This document shows positions 7,071 to 12,981 of a stretch of DNA of 18,394 nucleotides, piece by piece (the stretch's first letter is position 1; each line of letters starts with the position of its first letter). The position numbers and the translations under genes are program-made. The notes beneath the pieces were generated by a model. The model worked only from the letters and a program-made list of their open reading frames with translations, had not been told where the DNA came from and did no database searches. The DNA lies in the NCBI GenBank assembly GCA_051881615.1, contig JBJEQF010000010.1, positions 1 to 18,394 of the forward strand, read 5' to 3'. The stretch is from CAMFTQ01 sp051881615. GTDB lineage: Bacteria > Bacillota > Clostridia > Oscillospirales > Acutalibacteraceae.

Positions 7071-7973
7071 TCACCCAACATTATGCGCCGCTACTGCTCC
7101 GTCTGCCACCGCCGTAACAATCTGCCTAAGCTCCTTTGTGCGCACATCGCCTGCGGCAAAAACTCCGCTTATGCTTGTTTTTGTTGTTTCATCTGCTATG
7201 ATATAGCCGTTCTTATCCAAGGCTATTTTTCCTTGAAGGAATTTTGTTGACGGCTCACGACCTATGCTGACAAATACACCGTCACAGATAATATCGGACG
7301 TTTCGCCTGTTTTCACATTTTTGATTTTTACACCGCCGAATTTATTGTCACCTATAAAGCCGCAGACCTCGCTGTCCCATACAAAGCTGATGTTTTTCGC
7401 CATTTCAAGCGGTTCACTGTAAATCCTTTCGGCTCTGAGTGTATCTCTGCGGTGAATAAGCGTGACTGATTTTGCAAGCTTTGAAAGATACAGAGCGTCT
7501 GTCGCCGCCGAGCTTCCGCCGCCTACCACAACCACGCTTTTGTCCTTGTAAAATCTGCCATCACAGTGCGCGCAGTAGTGAACTCCCGAGCCGATAAACT
7601 GCTGTTCACCCTCGATATTGAGTTTTCTCGGCTCTGCACCGACAGCGATAATAACATTTCTTGCAAAAACGTCCGAGGTTGTGAGCGTGATTTTCTTTAT
7701 ATCAAGGTCAAGACTTACGTCTGTTACCTCATCAAAAATCGTTTTTGCGCCGAAACGCTCTGCGCTCTCCTGCATTTTCATACCGAGCGTAAAGCCGTCT
7801 ATCCCCTCTTCAAAGCCGGGGTAATTGTCTATTTCATCGGTTAAGGTCATCTGTCCGCCAATAGACATTTTTTCAATTACAGCCGCGTCAAGACCGGCAC
7901 GTGAAGCGTACAGGGCGGCGGTGTACCCTGCAGGTCCTCCTCCGATTATAGCAACGTCATAGATATGCTCCAA
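7071..7973 (-). CDS. trxB: NADPH-type thioredoxin reductase
   Basis: FAD flavoenzyme that reduces thioredoxin with NADPH in the cytosol. I start it at the TTG at 7973, which has AAAAGGAGG seven bases upstream and gives the family's usual ~300 residues; an ATG at 8054 has no ribosome site and would lie before the likely transcription start. FAD-binding GGGPAG is at residues 11-16 and the redox pair CAHC at Cys134/Cys137, almost exactly the E. coli positions (135/138). The second dinucleotide fold is VVVGGGSSA, with HRRDTLRA (174-181), the usual NADPH signature. GVFAAGDVR closes the FAD site. The active site reads CAHCDG where CATCDG is the classical form. No thioredoxin gene is adjacent. Confidence 0.95.
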   Translation of the reverse strand: MEHIYDVAIIGGGPAGYTAALYASRAGLDAAVIEKMSIGGQMTLTDEIDNYPGFEEGIDGFTLGMKMQESAERFGAKTIFDEVTDVSLDLDIKKITLTTSDVFARNVIIAVGAEPRKLNIEGEQQFIGSGVHYCAHCDGRFYKDKSVVVVGGGSSAATDALYLSKLAKSVTLIHRRDTLRAERIYSEPLEMAKNISFVWDSEVCGFIGDNKFGGVKIKNVKTGETSDIICDGVFVSIGREPSTKFLQGKIALDKNGYIIADETTKTSISGVFAAGDVRTKELRQIVTAVADGAVAAHNVG

Positions 7974-8022
7974 AACTATTCCTCCTTTTCTGACATCAGT
8001 TGAAATTTTTAGCCTTTTTATT

Positions 8023-8031
8023 ATTTTAACA
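8023..8031 (-). promoter_or_regulatory. Possible extended -10 promoter of trxB
   Basis: TGTTAAAAT on the minus strand is an extended -10. The -35 is weak (TTGATG, spaced 20 bp). It would start RNA near 8016 and supports the TTG start at 7973. Confidence 0.4.
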
Positions 8032-8113
8032 TATTCCGACAAATTTTTCATCAATTTTTGATATATCAGATAAAATAATTTTCTGCTTTTCGCAGTAAAT
8101 TTTGCATTTTGTA

Positions 8114-8142
8114 TTGAAATTTTTTGCAGATTATAGTATAAT
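8114..8142 (+). promoter_or_regulatory. Promoter of tRNA-Thr
   Basis: TTGAAA (8114-8119), 17 bp, TATAAT (8137-8142). It faces the tRNA gene and would start RNA near 8149, leaving a ~75-nt leader to be removed by RNase P. Confidence 0.8.
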
Positions 8143-8175
8143 AATCAGTACAGTTTGATTTACAAAGCTATCCCC

Positions 8176-8222
8176 TTAATTCTTAATTCTGCATTTTGCA
8201 TTTTGAATTCTGCATTATTATT
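8176..8222. repeat. AT-rich ATTCTGCATTTTGCATT tract
   Basis: Degenerate low-complexity repeat (AATTCTGCATTTTGCATTTT type) inside the tRNA leader. It differs from the ATTCATT family but is of the same general kind. Confidence 0.5.
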
Positions 8223-8223
8223 C

Positions 8224-8299
8224 GCTGGTGTGGCGCAGCCGGTAGCGCAACTGATTCGTAATCAGTAGGTCGACAGTTCAAATCTGTTCACCAGCTCCA
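8224..8299 (+). tRNA. tRNA-Thr, anticodon CGT
   Basis: 76-nt cloverleaf with encoded CCA. The acceptor stem GCTGGTG/CACCAGC is perfect. The anticodon arm ACTGA-TTCGTAA-TCAGT places CGT at tRNA positions 34-36 (8257-8259), reading ACG. The T arm ACAG-TTCAAAT-CTGT is intact. The discriminator base is T. It has its own promoter and a hairpin terminator, so it is a solitary tRNA unit. Confidence 0.95.
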
Positions 8300-8305
8300 A
8301 GCAAA

Positions 8306-8350
8306 AACCGCATTGTAGAGCCGTTTTTCAGGCTTTGCAGTGCGGTTGTT
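8306..8350 (+). terminator. Terminator of tRNA-Thr
   Basis: AACCGCA (8306-8312) pairs with TGCGGTT (8341-8347), and the stem continues inward with G-U pairs to about 17 bp. It is followed by a T-rich stretch interrupted by G and A. Confidence 0.7.
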
Positions 8351-8399
8351 TATTTTTTATTAGAGAATTAAAAATATCAAGCCTGTATTTCAAAACCTA

Positions 8400-8425
8400 C
8401 TGCAATTACGTGTAGTAATTTGCAG
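8400..8425 (-). terminator. Probable terminator of the 8436-8834 gene
   Basis: CTGCAATTAC (8400-8409) pairs with GTAATTTGCAG (8415-8425) with one bulged base. It starts ten bases beyond the stop codon of the minus-strand gene. The T-tract is weak (TAGGTTTTG). Confidence 0.45.
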
Positions 8426-8435
8426 CTTCGCAAAA

Positions 8436-8834
8436 TTATTCATCATCAAGCATTATATCAAGATGACGTCTGTAGCGTGTTGGTATTCTGATGTCGCAGA
8501 AGTAACCCATTTGAGAAAGAAATTTGGAAATCGCACTGATACCGTCACGATAAAAAGCTCTGATACGTCTTGATTTGTATGTGATATTCTTATAATCAGG
8601 CGGGCAGATAAAAGTCCAGTCTGCACCCTCTTTGTCAAAGATAATTCTGAAAAATTTATCAATTTCAATGCCTTTATACCCCACCTTGCTCAAAAGTATG
8701 TGATGCTCCACACCGTCATCAATGTGACATACATAAGCCTTAGTGCCGTCAAAATCAATAACTGCCATTAAAGGTTCGTCTTTTTCTATGGCATTTTTTA
8801 CGCTTTCATATTCGTTGTATTGAATTATTTCCAT
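8436..8834 (-). CDS. Hypothetical protein, 132 residues
   Basis: I do not recognise this protein. GGAGAG lies seven bases before the ATG at 8834, and the codons look real. It is soluble, with no signal peptide or membrane helix. The N-terminal half is acidic and reads like a small alpha/beta fold (AVIDFDGTKAYVCHID). The C-terminal third is strongly basic (YKSRRIRAFYRD, IPTRYRRHLDI), ending in LDDE. The acidic/basic split could suit nucleic-acid or protein binding, but that is a guess. It stands alone between tRNA-Thr and the toxin-antitoxin region and is near an orphan phage replication gene. Confidence 0.7.
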   Translation of the reverse strand: MEIIQYNEYESVKNAIEKDEPLMAVIDFDGTKAYVCHIDDGVEHHILLSKVGYKGIEIDKFFRIIFDKEGADWTFICPPDYKNITYKSRRIRAFYRDGISAISKFLSQMGYFCDIRIPTRYRRHLDIMLDDE

Positions 8835-8883
8835 AATGTCACTCTCCGCTTCATAGCTTTTCCTTATTTTATTTTTAGCACTT

Positions 8884-8956
8884 TGCTGTTGTGCAAAAGC
8901 GTTTTCAATTTATACAAGCCGCTCTGTATTGCGATTACAGGGTGGTTATTTCTTAA
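8884..8956 (+). ncRNA. Decayed copy of the antitoxin-like RNA and its terminator
   Basis: GCTGTTGTGCAA, TCAATTTA and CCGCTCTGTATTGCGATT align with the RNA at 9010-9101. The 12-bp terminator stem (8917-8928 with 8936-8947) pairs fully if G-U is allowed, and the GGTTATTTCTT tail is shared. No promoter is clear in front of it. The minus-strand frame equal to the toxin carries a stop, so the copy has lost its peptide. Confidence 0.45.
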
Positions 8957-8974
8957 ATAATCAGCCATATTCCG

Positions 8975-9003
8975 TTGACAAAAATATATGAATGTGATAT
9001 TAT
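8975..9003 (+). promoter_or_regulatory. Promoter of the antitoxin-like RNA
   Basis: Consensus -35 TTGACA (8975-8980), 17 bp, extended -10 TGA-TATTAT (8995-9003). No plus-strand gene follows before the terminator hairpin at 9061-9095, so it must make a short RNA. Confidence 0.75.
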
Positions 9004-9009
9004 AATGAT

Positions 9010-9101
9010 GTAAAGGAACAGTTTTAGCTGTTTCGCAACTCAATTTAATTATATTTTATTATAACCGTCTTGTGGTGCGAACACAGGGCGGTTATTTCTT
9101 T
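9010..9101 (+). ncRNA. Putative type I antitoxin RNA
   Basis: A promoter at 8975-9003 and a terminator hairpin (9061-9074 with 9082-9095, loop GTGCGAA) followed by TTCTTTAT define an RNA of about 92 nt. The stem is perfect in the plus-strand RNA with two G-U pairs, but has two mismatches as minus-strand RNA, so it evolved for the plus transcript. The RNA runs convergently into the 3' end of the small peptide gene at 9092-9157. A 5' hairpin (AACAG 9017-9021, CTGTT 9028-9032) carries GGAACAG, which can pair over 7 bp with CTGTTTC in the peptide mRNA leader. The arrangement resembles the Fst/par type I systems of Firmicutes. The role is inferred. Confidence 0.6.
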
Positions 9102-9157
9102 ATAGTGAACACAATAAAAAATGTGAAAATTAAAATCACGATTATGTATTCCACCAT
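9092..9157 (-). CDS. Putative type I toxin, 21-residue membrane peptide
   Basis: The frame is too short for ordinary gene finding. It encodes 21 residues: MVEY, then a continuous hydrophobic core of Ile/Val/Phe/Leu, ending TIKK. A single membrane helix with a charged tail is typical of type I toxins and holin-like peptides. AAAGGGGG lies just before the ATG. The gene has its own minus-strand promoter (9241-9213), a leader of about 50 nt that hides the ribosome site in a hairpin, and a convergent RNA over its 3' end. At 21 residues it is shorter than Fst (33). The evidence is architecture and hydrophobicity; toxicity is not shown. Confidence 0.55.
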   Translation of the reverse strand: MVEYIIVILIFTFFIVFTIKK

Positions 9158-9161
9158 ACCA

Positions 9162-9179
9162 CCCCCTTTCTCAAGGGAG
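9162..9179 (-). promoter_or_regulatory. Hairpin sequestering the toxin ribosome site
   Basis: In the minus-strand RNA, CTCCCTT pairs with AAGGGGG around a GAGA (GNRA) tetraloop: seven pairs including one U-G. The 3' arm is the Shine-Dalgarno sequence four bases from the ATG at 9157. Type I toxin mRNAs commonly hide their ribosome site this way. Confidence 0.6.
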
Positions 9180-9212
9180 CTGAAACAGCCGCCACTGCTC
9201 CTTTACAAGTAC

Positions 9213-9241
9213 ATTATAGCACAGGCAGGCTTATTATACAA
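9213..9241 (-). promoter_or_regulatory. Promoter of the putative toxin
   Basis: On the minus strand TTGTAT (9241-9236), 17 bp, TATAAT (9218-9213), with TGC before the -10 (extended -10). RNA would start near 9206. Confidence 0.65.
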
Positions 9242-9374
9242 GCGTAAGTAACGGCTAAAGTCACACGAAACGCTGTTTTCAAGAGTTATTAAAGGCGAGT
9301 TATTTTCTTATAACAAATATTATCACCTACCCTTTACGCTTCATTACTCAAAAATTTTCTGTATATAATTTATC

Positions 9375-9410
9375 AAAAAGTTGCATTTTTTAGTGCAACT
9401 TTTTCTTTTT
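9375..9410 (+). terminator. Strong terminator-like hairpin upstream of the phage-type gene
   Basis: An 11-bp perfect stem AAAAAGTTGCA/TGCAACTTTTT (9375-9385, 9394-9404) is followed by CTTTTTT. It lies between the only -10-like TATAAT (9364-9369, no good -35) and the gene at 9459, so it could act as an attenuator. No other promoter for that gene is seen. The rest of 9242-9458 shows nothing further. Confidence 0.7.
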
Positions 9411-9458
9411 TATGCCTATGGGTGAAGAAAAGTTTTTATTATTACGGAGGGTGATATT

Positions 9459-10298
9459 TTGACAAACGAAAACAACAGCTCTAATCCTAAGTACTTTTAT
9501 TGCTATCTTGACAATGAGCGAATACTTAACCGTCTTAGCGATGAACAGGCCGGCAAACTATGGAAAATGCTATTTGCATATGCAAACGGGGAAAATAATC
9601 AAAGCATTGACGATACTGCCGTTATGGTGCTTTTTGATATGCTGTCGTATCAGATAGAAAGGGATTTTGAAAAATACCGTGACAAGTGTGAGAAAAACAA
9701 AGCTAACGCCAACGCTCGCAAGCGGTCGAAGGCGGTCGCAAACGATGGCAGCCAAGAAAAAGAAAAAGACAAAGACAAAGACAAAGAAAAAGACAAAGAA
9801 AAAGACAAAGACAAATATAAAGAGAAAGACAAATACAAAGAAGAAGAAAAAGAAAAAGATGATGCTCCTGCGTCGCAAAAATCAACCGAAACCGCAGGCG
9901 GTTTGGATGATTTATATTTGTCAACTGACGTTGACGCTCGAAGCTCACTAAATAACGAGTATGTTATAAATAAATTTAACTTAATCTGCAAGAGCCTGCC
10001 CCGTGTGCAGAAAATTACAGACTCTCGCAAAAGGAAAATTCAGGCTTTGCGCAAGCATCTGGGCGATTATACTATTGAGGACTATTTCACAGCGATAGAG
10101 CAGTCCGACTTTTTGTCGGGCAGGTCGGGCAAATGGACAGGCTGTAATTTTGACTGGGCGTTAAATCCGGAAAACATAGCAAAGGTAATCGAGGGCAACT
10201 ACATCAACAAGCCGAAGAAGGGTAAAATTGAATTTCTCGGCTGTGAGGAGAGATCGTATGATTTAGAGGAGCTTGAAAACAGAAGCGAGTTTGATTAG
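9459..10298 (+). CDS. Phage-type replication protein (DUF6291-like N-terminus)
   Basis: The start is TTG at 9459 with GGAGG eight bases upstream. Residues about 10-75 (YFYCYLDNERILNRLSDEQ onward) match my memory of DUF6291, common in phage and mobile-element replication genes. Residues about 98-133 are an almost pure Lys/Asp/Glu linker encoded by repeated AAAGACAAA-type codons. Residues about 170-250 resemble the C-terminal domain of phage replisome organisers, with WTGCNFDWALNPENIAKVIE and GNY. Such proteins load helicase at phage origins. No other phage gene, integrase or att site is seen nearby, so it is an orphan, perhaps a prophage remnant or a host-kept copy. The frame is intact. Family naming is from recollection. 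Confidence 0.75.
   Translation: MTNENNSSNPKYFYCYLDNERILNRLSDEQAGKLWKMLFAYANGENNQSIDDTAVMVLFDMLSYQIERDFEKYRDKCEKNKANANARKRSKAVANDGSQEKEKDKDKDKEKDKEKDKDKYKEKDKYKEEEKEKDDAPASQKSTETAGGLDDLYLSTDVDARSSLNNEYVINKFNLICKSLPRVQKITDSRKRKIQALRKHLGDYTIEDYFTAIEQSDFLSGRSGKWTGCNFDWALNPENIAKVIEGNYINKPKKGKIEFLGCEERSYDLEELENRSEFD
9758..9865 (+). repeat. Lys/Asp/Glu-coding microsatellite
   Basis: About 36 codons built from AAAGACAAAGAA units encode the charged linker of the 9459-10298 gene. It is almost free of T on the plus strand, so spurious open frames appear on every strand. Confidence 0.8.
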
Positions 10299-10305
10299 CT
10301 GTGAA

Positions 10306-10334
10306 AACAGCCTCCCCATAACAGGAAGGCTGTT
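10306..10334. terminator. Terminator shared by the phage-type gene and the rnf operon
   Basis: AACAGCCT (10306-10313) pairs with AGGCTGTT (10327-10334), with two more pairs beyond one mismatch. On the minus strand it lies 17 bases after the rnfB stop and runs into TTTTC. On the plus strand it follows the 9459-10298 gene by eight bases. Confidence 0.75.
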
Positions 10335-10350
10335 GTTAGTGCTTTTCTTT

Positions 10351-11169
10351 TCAGCGTACCGACCTGAAGTCCGAAAAAGCTATGCTGCCTGTTGTACATT
10401 CTCTTGCACAGATGCCGAAGTCGGGGCAGTCGGTGCATTTTTCGTAGTCGATTACGGCAAGGTTATCTGTTACCTTGATTGCTCCGAGCGGGCAGACCTT
10501 TTCGCACTTTTTGCAGCCGATACAGCCGTTTTTGCAAGCCTTGCGTGTGACTGCACCCTTGTCCTTGTTGCTGCACGTTACCACTACTCTTTCGACATCG
10601 TCCATAAGTGTGATAAGGTGGTTAGGACAGGTTTTTGCACAAAGTCCGCAGCCTATGCAGGCTCTTGTGTCAACGTGGGCTATGCCGTTTTCGATGCATA
10701 TTGCGTTATTCGGACATACGCTTGCGCAGTCGCCAAGTCCCATACAGCCGTAGGGACATTCGCCCTTTGAGCCGAATATGAGCTTTGCCGCCGCACAGCT
10801 GTTTATGCCGTTGTACTCTACCCTATCCTGCGTAAAGGTACAGTCGCCGCCGCAGTGGATAGTTGCAACCTTTTCTATAACATCGGCATACTCCACGCCG
10901 AGGATTTCGCTTATCCTCTTTGAAACGGTGTCGCCGCCCGGAACGCAGAGGTTTGTAGCAGTTCCCTCAGTTTCGGCAAGAGCCTTTGCGTAGCCGTCAC
11001 AGCCTGCAAAGCCGCAGGCTCCGCAGTTAGCACCGGGCAGACATTCTCTTATTACAGGGATTTTTTCGTTCTCCTTGACAGCCATAAGCTTTGAGGCAGT
11101 AACAAGCACAGCAGCACAGATAATTCCTATAATCACAACGGGGATTACAGCAGTCAGAATAAGTTCCAT
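10351..11169 (-). CDS. rnfB: Rnf complex subunit B, multi-cluster ferredoxin
   Basis: Entry point for electrons from reduced ferredoxin into the Rnf complex. The start is ATG at 11169, with GGAGGT seven bases upstream; a GTG at 11178 overlaps that ribosome site and is rejected. Of 272 residues, about 4-28 form a membrane anchor. The Fes-type 4Fe-4S domain has Cys43, Cys49, Cys52 and Cys57. Ferredoxin-like clusters follow: 138/142/148/152, 171/174/177/181 and 216/219/222/226. A last quartet is Cys245/248/254/258, where five residues, not two, separate the second and third cysteines. Extra Cys near 106-126 may hold another cluster. It is the last gene of the operon, 14 bp after rnfA, the clostridial order C-D-G-E-A-B. 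Confidence 0.96.
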   Translation of the reverse strand: MELILTAVIPVVIIGIICAAVLVTASKLMAVKENEKIPVIRECLPGANCGACGFAGCDGYAKALAETEGTATNLCVPGGDTVSKRISEILGVEYADVIEKVATIHCGGDCTFTQDRVEYNGINSCAAAKLIFGSKGECPYGCMGLGDCASVCPNNAICIENGIAHVDTRACIGCGLCAKTCPNHLITLMDDVERVVVTCSNKDKGAVTRKACKNGCIGCKKCEKVCPLGAIKVTDNLAVIDYEKCTDCPDFGICARECTTGSIAFSDFRSVR

Positions 11170-11183
11170 TTTGTCCACCTCCG

Positions 11184-11774
11184 TTACGCAAACAGGTTTT
11201 CAACAACACCCGAAAATCCGAGGAAGGACAGCGAGGTTATTGAAGCCGCAACAAGCGTTATAGGCAGTCCCTGAAAAGCCTTTGGTATGTCTGCACCCTC
11301 AAGTCTTGAGCGAACTCCCGAGAACATTACCATAGCAAGGAAAAATCCGAGTCCGCTGCCCAGCGAATTCACCATAGCCTCTGCAAATGTGTACTGCTCT
11401 GTGATGTTGAGGATTGTAACGCCGAGTACGGCGCAGTTTGTTGTGATAAGCGGAAGATATACTCCCAAGGACTTGTGAAGTGACGGAATATATCTCTTTA
11501 AAATAATTTCTACAAGCTGAACAAGCGTTGCTATCACAAGAATAAACACTATTGTCTGCAAATAGCCTAAGTTGTTCGGATTTAGCAGATACATCTGCAC
11601 AGGGTAGGTGGCGGCAGTAGCAAGGAGCATTACAAAAATTACCGCAACGCTCATTCCCACAGCCTGATTGAGCTTTTTTGAAACTCCGAGGAAAGGACAA
11701 ATTCCAAGGAAGCGTGACAGCACGTAGTTGTTTACAAATACGGCTGACAGCATAATAATTATAAGCTTTGTCAT
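11184..11774 (-). CDS. rnfA: Rnf complex subunit A, integral membrane protein
   Basis: Membrane subunit that pairs with RnfE. In Rnf/Nqr structures the two subunits hold an intramembrane [2Fe-2S] cluster between inverted half-helices. The 196 residues have about six helices. The conserved cysteines are Cys26 (RFLGICPFLG) and Cys114 (LITTNCAVLG). The product is full length for the family. Its ATG overlaps the rnfE stop by 4 bp and it is followed closely by rnfB. Confidence 0.97.
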   Translation of the reverse strand: MTKLIIIMLSAVFVNNYVLSRFLGICPFLGVSKKLNQAVGMSVAVIFVMLLATAATYPVQMYLLNPNNLGYLQTIVFILVIATLVQLVEIILKRYIPSLHKSLGVYLPLITTNCAVLGVTILNITEQYTFAEAMVNSLGSGLGFFLAMVMFSGVRSRLEGADIPKAFQGLPITLVAASITSLSFLGFSGVVENLFA

Positions 11775-12448
11775 TTTGCTCCCTCCTTTTGCTCACAATC
11801 GGTTTTTCCGCAGATTTTTGCAGACGGACAGCCTGCACAGCCGAAGCTCTTTTTACTGTTTTTGCCGCCTGTTAATTTTGCGACTATCGCCATAAGTATG
11901 CCGAACACAAGAAAGCCGCCCGGCGCCATTGTCATAATTGAGATGTGGTTATCAGCAAGGACAGGTATCTCTATTCCGAGCCACGTGCCGTTGCCGAGTA
12001 CCTCTCTGAATGTTGCCATAAGCACAAGCGCAAGCGTAAAGCCTGCACCCATTCCTACTGCGTCAATCGCTGATGACAGGATATTGTTTTTATTTGCAAA
12101 CATTTCTGCACGTCCTAAGATTATGCAGTTTACAACGATAAGCGGAAGGTATATTCCCAGTGCTTCGTCAAGTGAGGGAGCGAATGCCTTTACAAGCATC
12201 TGCACCATTGTAACAAAGCCTGCGATAAGCACTATATAGCAGGGAATTCTTACCTTGTCGGGGATAACGTTTCTAAGTGCCGAAATTACTATATTGGAGC
12301 ATAAAAGAACGATTGAAGCCGCCGCACCCATACCGAGCGCACTCATAACGCTTGTTGAAACCGCAAGCGTAGGACAGGTACCCAGCACGAGTACAAGAAC
12401 AGGGTTTTCTTTTAAAATTCCTTTAAGGAAGTTTTGCTTTTGGTTCAT
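11771..12448 (-). CDS. rnfE: Rnf complex subunit E with cysteine-rich tail
   Basis: Membrane partner of RnfA; the pair carries the intramembrane Fe-S cluster. Cys25 (VLGTCPTLAV) and Cys108 (LIVVNCIILG) are the expected ligands. The body (to about 195) has about six helices and normal length. Unusually, the C-terminus continues with KNSKKSFGCAGCPSAKICGK and ends at residue 225, adding Cys204, Cys207, Cys213 and Cys218 in a hydrophilic tail. The CxxCPSxxxC wording resembles short Cys-rich metal or Fe-S peptides such as those near FeoB. A fifth electron or metal site is possible but unproven. The start overlaps the rnfG stop by 4 bp. Confidence 0.96.
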   Translation of the reverse strand: MNQKQNFLKGILKENPVLVLVLGTCPTLAVSTSVMSALGMGAAASIVLLCSNIVISALRNVIPDKVRIPCYIVLIAGFVTMVQMLVKAFAPSLDEALGIYLPLIVVNCIILGRAEMFANKNNILSSAIDAVGMGAGFTLALVLMATFREVLGNGTWLGIEIPVLADNHISIMTMAPGGFLVFGILMAIVAKLTGGKNSKKSFGCAGCPSAKICGKTDCEQKEGAK

Positions 12449-12981
12449 TTTTCTGCCCCCTTTATCATATCGAACGCTTTGAGTGCGTCCTCTATTGCGC
12501 TTTTGTATGCCTTTGATGAAATGGTTGCGCCTGTTATTGCGTCAACCTCGTTTAATGTGTCGGCTGTTTTGCCGTTGTACTGCGATTTGTACGGGTCTTC
12601 TGCAGTTTTTGAGCCTAAACCGCTTGTTTCTGCGTGAGAAAGCGTTTTTGTCGCCTGAATAGCACCGTCTGCATTTACTCCGCAGATGAGCTTCATTTCT
12701 CCGCCGTAGCCCTTAGTTGTGAGCATAAACACATAGCCCTTGCCGTTGTCGGCTGTGTAGATTTCCTCAACCTTTTCCGGTGCGTTTTCAAGCTCTAAAA
12801 GTGTAAAGCTGTCGCCCTCGGGCAGAACCTCAGCCATAGCCTTCTGTGCCTTTTCCTGTTCTGCTTTAGCTATAACGGGCGCTGTTATTGAGTTTATGTA
12901 CGCAAGCAATGCTGTTATTACAAGGCAGATACCGGCAAGCACAAGCACAGGCTTTATAATATCCTTGAAGGTGTTTTTCAT
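12445..12981 (-). CDS. rnfG: Rnf complex subunit G, FMN-binding
   Basis: Flavin subunit on the outer face, anchored by one N-terminal helix (about 9-31). FMN is bound covalently through a phosphoester to Thr153 in TGAT (residues 150-153 of DAITGATISSKA), the target recognised by ApbE. The conserved HAETSGLGSK is at 116-125. The length of 178 residues is normal for clostridial RnfG. It overlaps rnfD and rnfE by 4 bp each (ATGA junctions). The matching transferase gene apbE is at the head of the same block. Confidence 0.96.
   Translation of the reverse strand: MKNTFKDIIKPVLVLAGICLVITALLAYINSITAPVIAKAEQEKAQKAMAEVLPEGDSFTLLELENAPEKVEEIYTADNGKGYVFMLTTKGYGGEMKLICGVNADGAIQATKTLSHAETSGLGSKTAEDPYKSQYNGKTADTLNEVDAITGATISSKAYKSAIEDALKAFDMIKGAEK

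Noticed and set aside
8866..8970. 34-codon minus-strand ATG frame through the decayed RNA copy
   Set aside because: It has no good ribosome site and simply reads through the terminator hairpin.
9157..9195. 17-codon GTG frame in the toxin leader, overlapping the toxin start
   Set aside because: GGAG is only two bases from the GTG, too close for normal initiation. A coupled leader peptide remains possible but is not supported.
9570..10030. Several long Phe/Leu/Ser-rich open frames on both strands
   Set aside because: Produced by the Lys/Asp/Glu microsatellite, which lacks stop codons in many frames.
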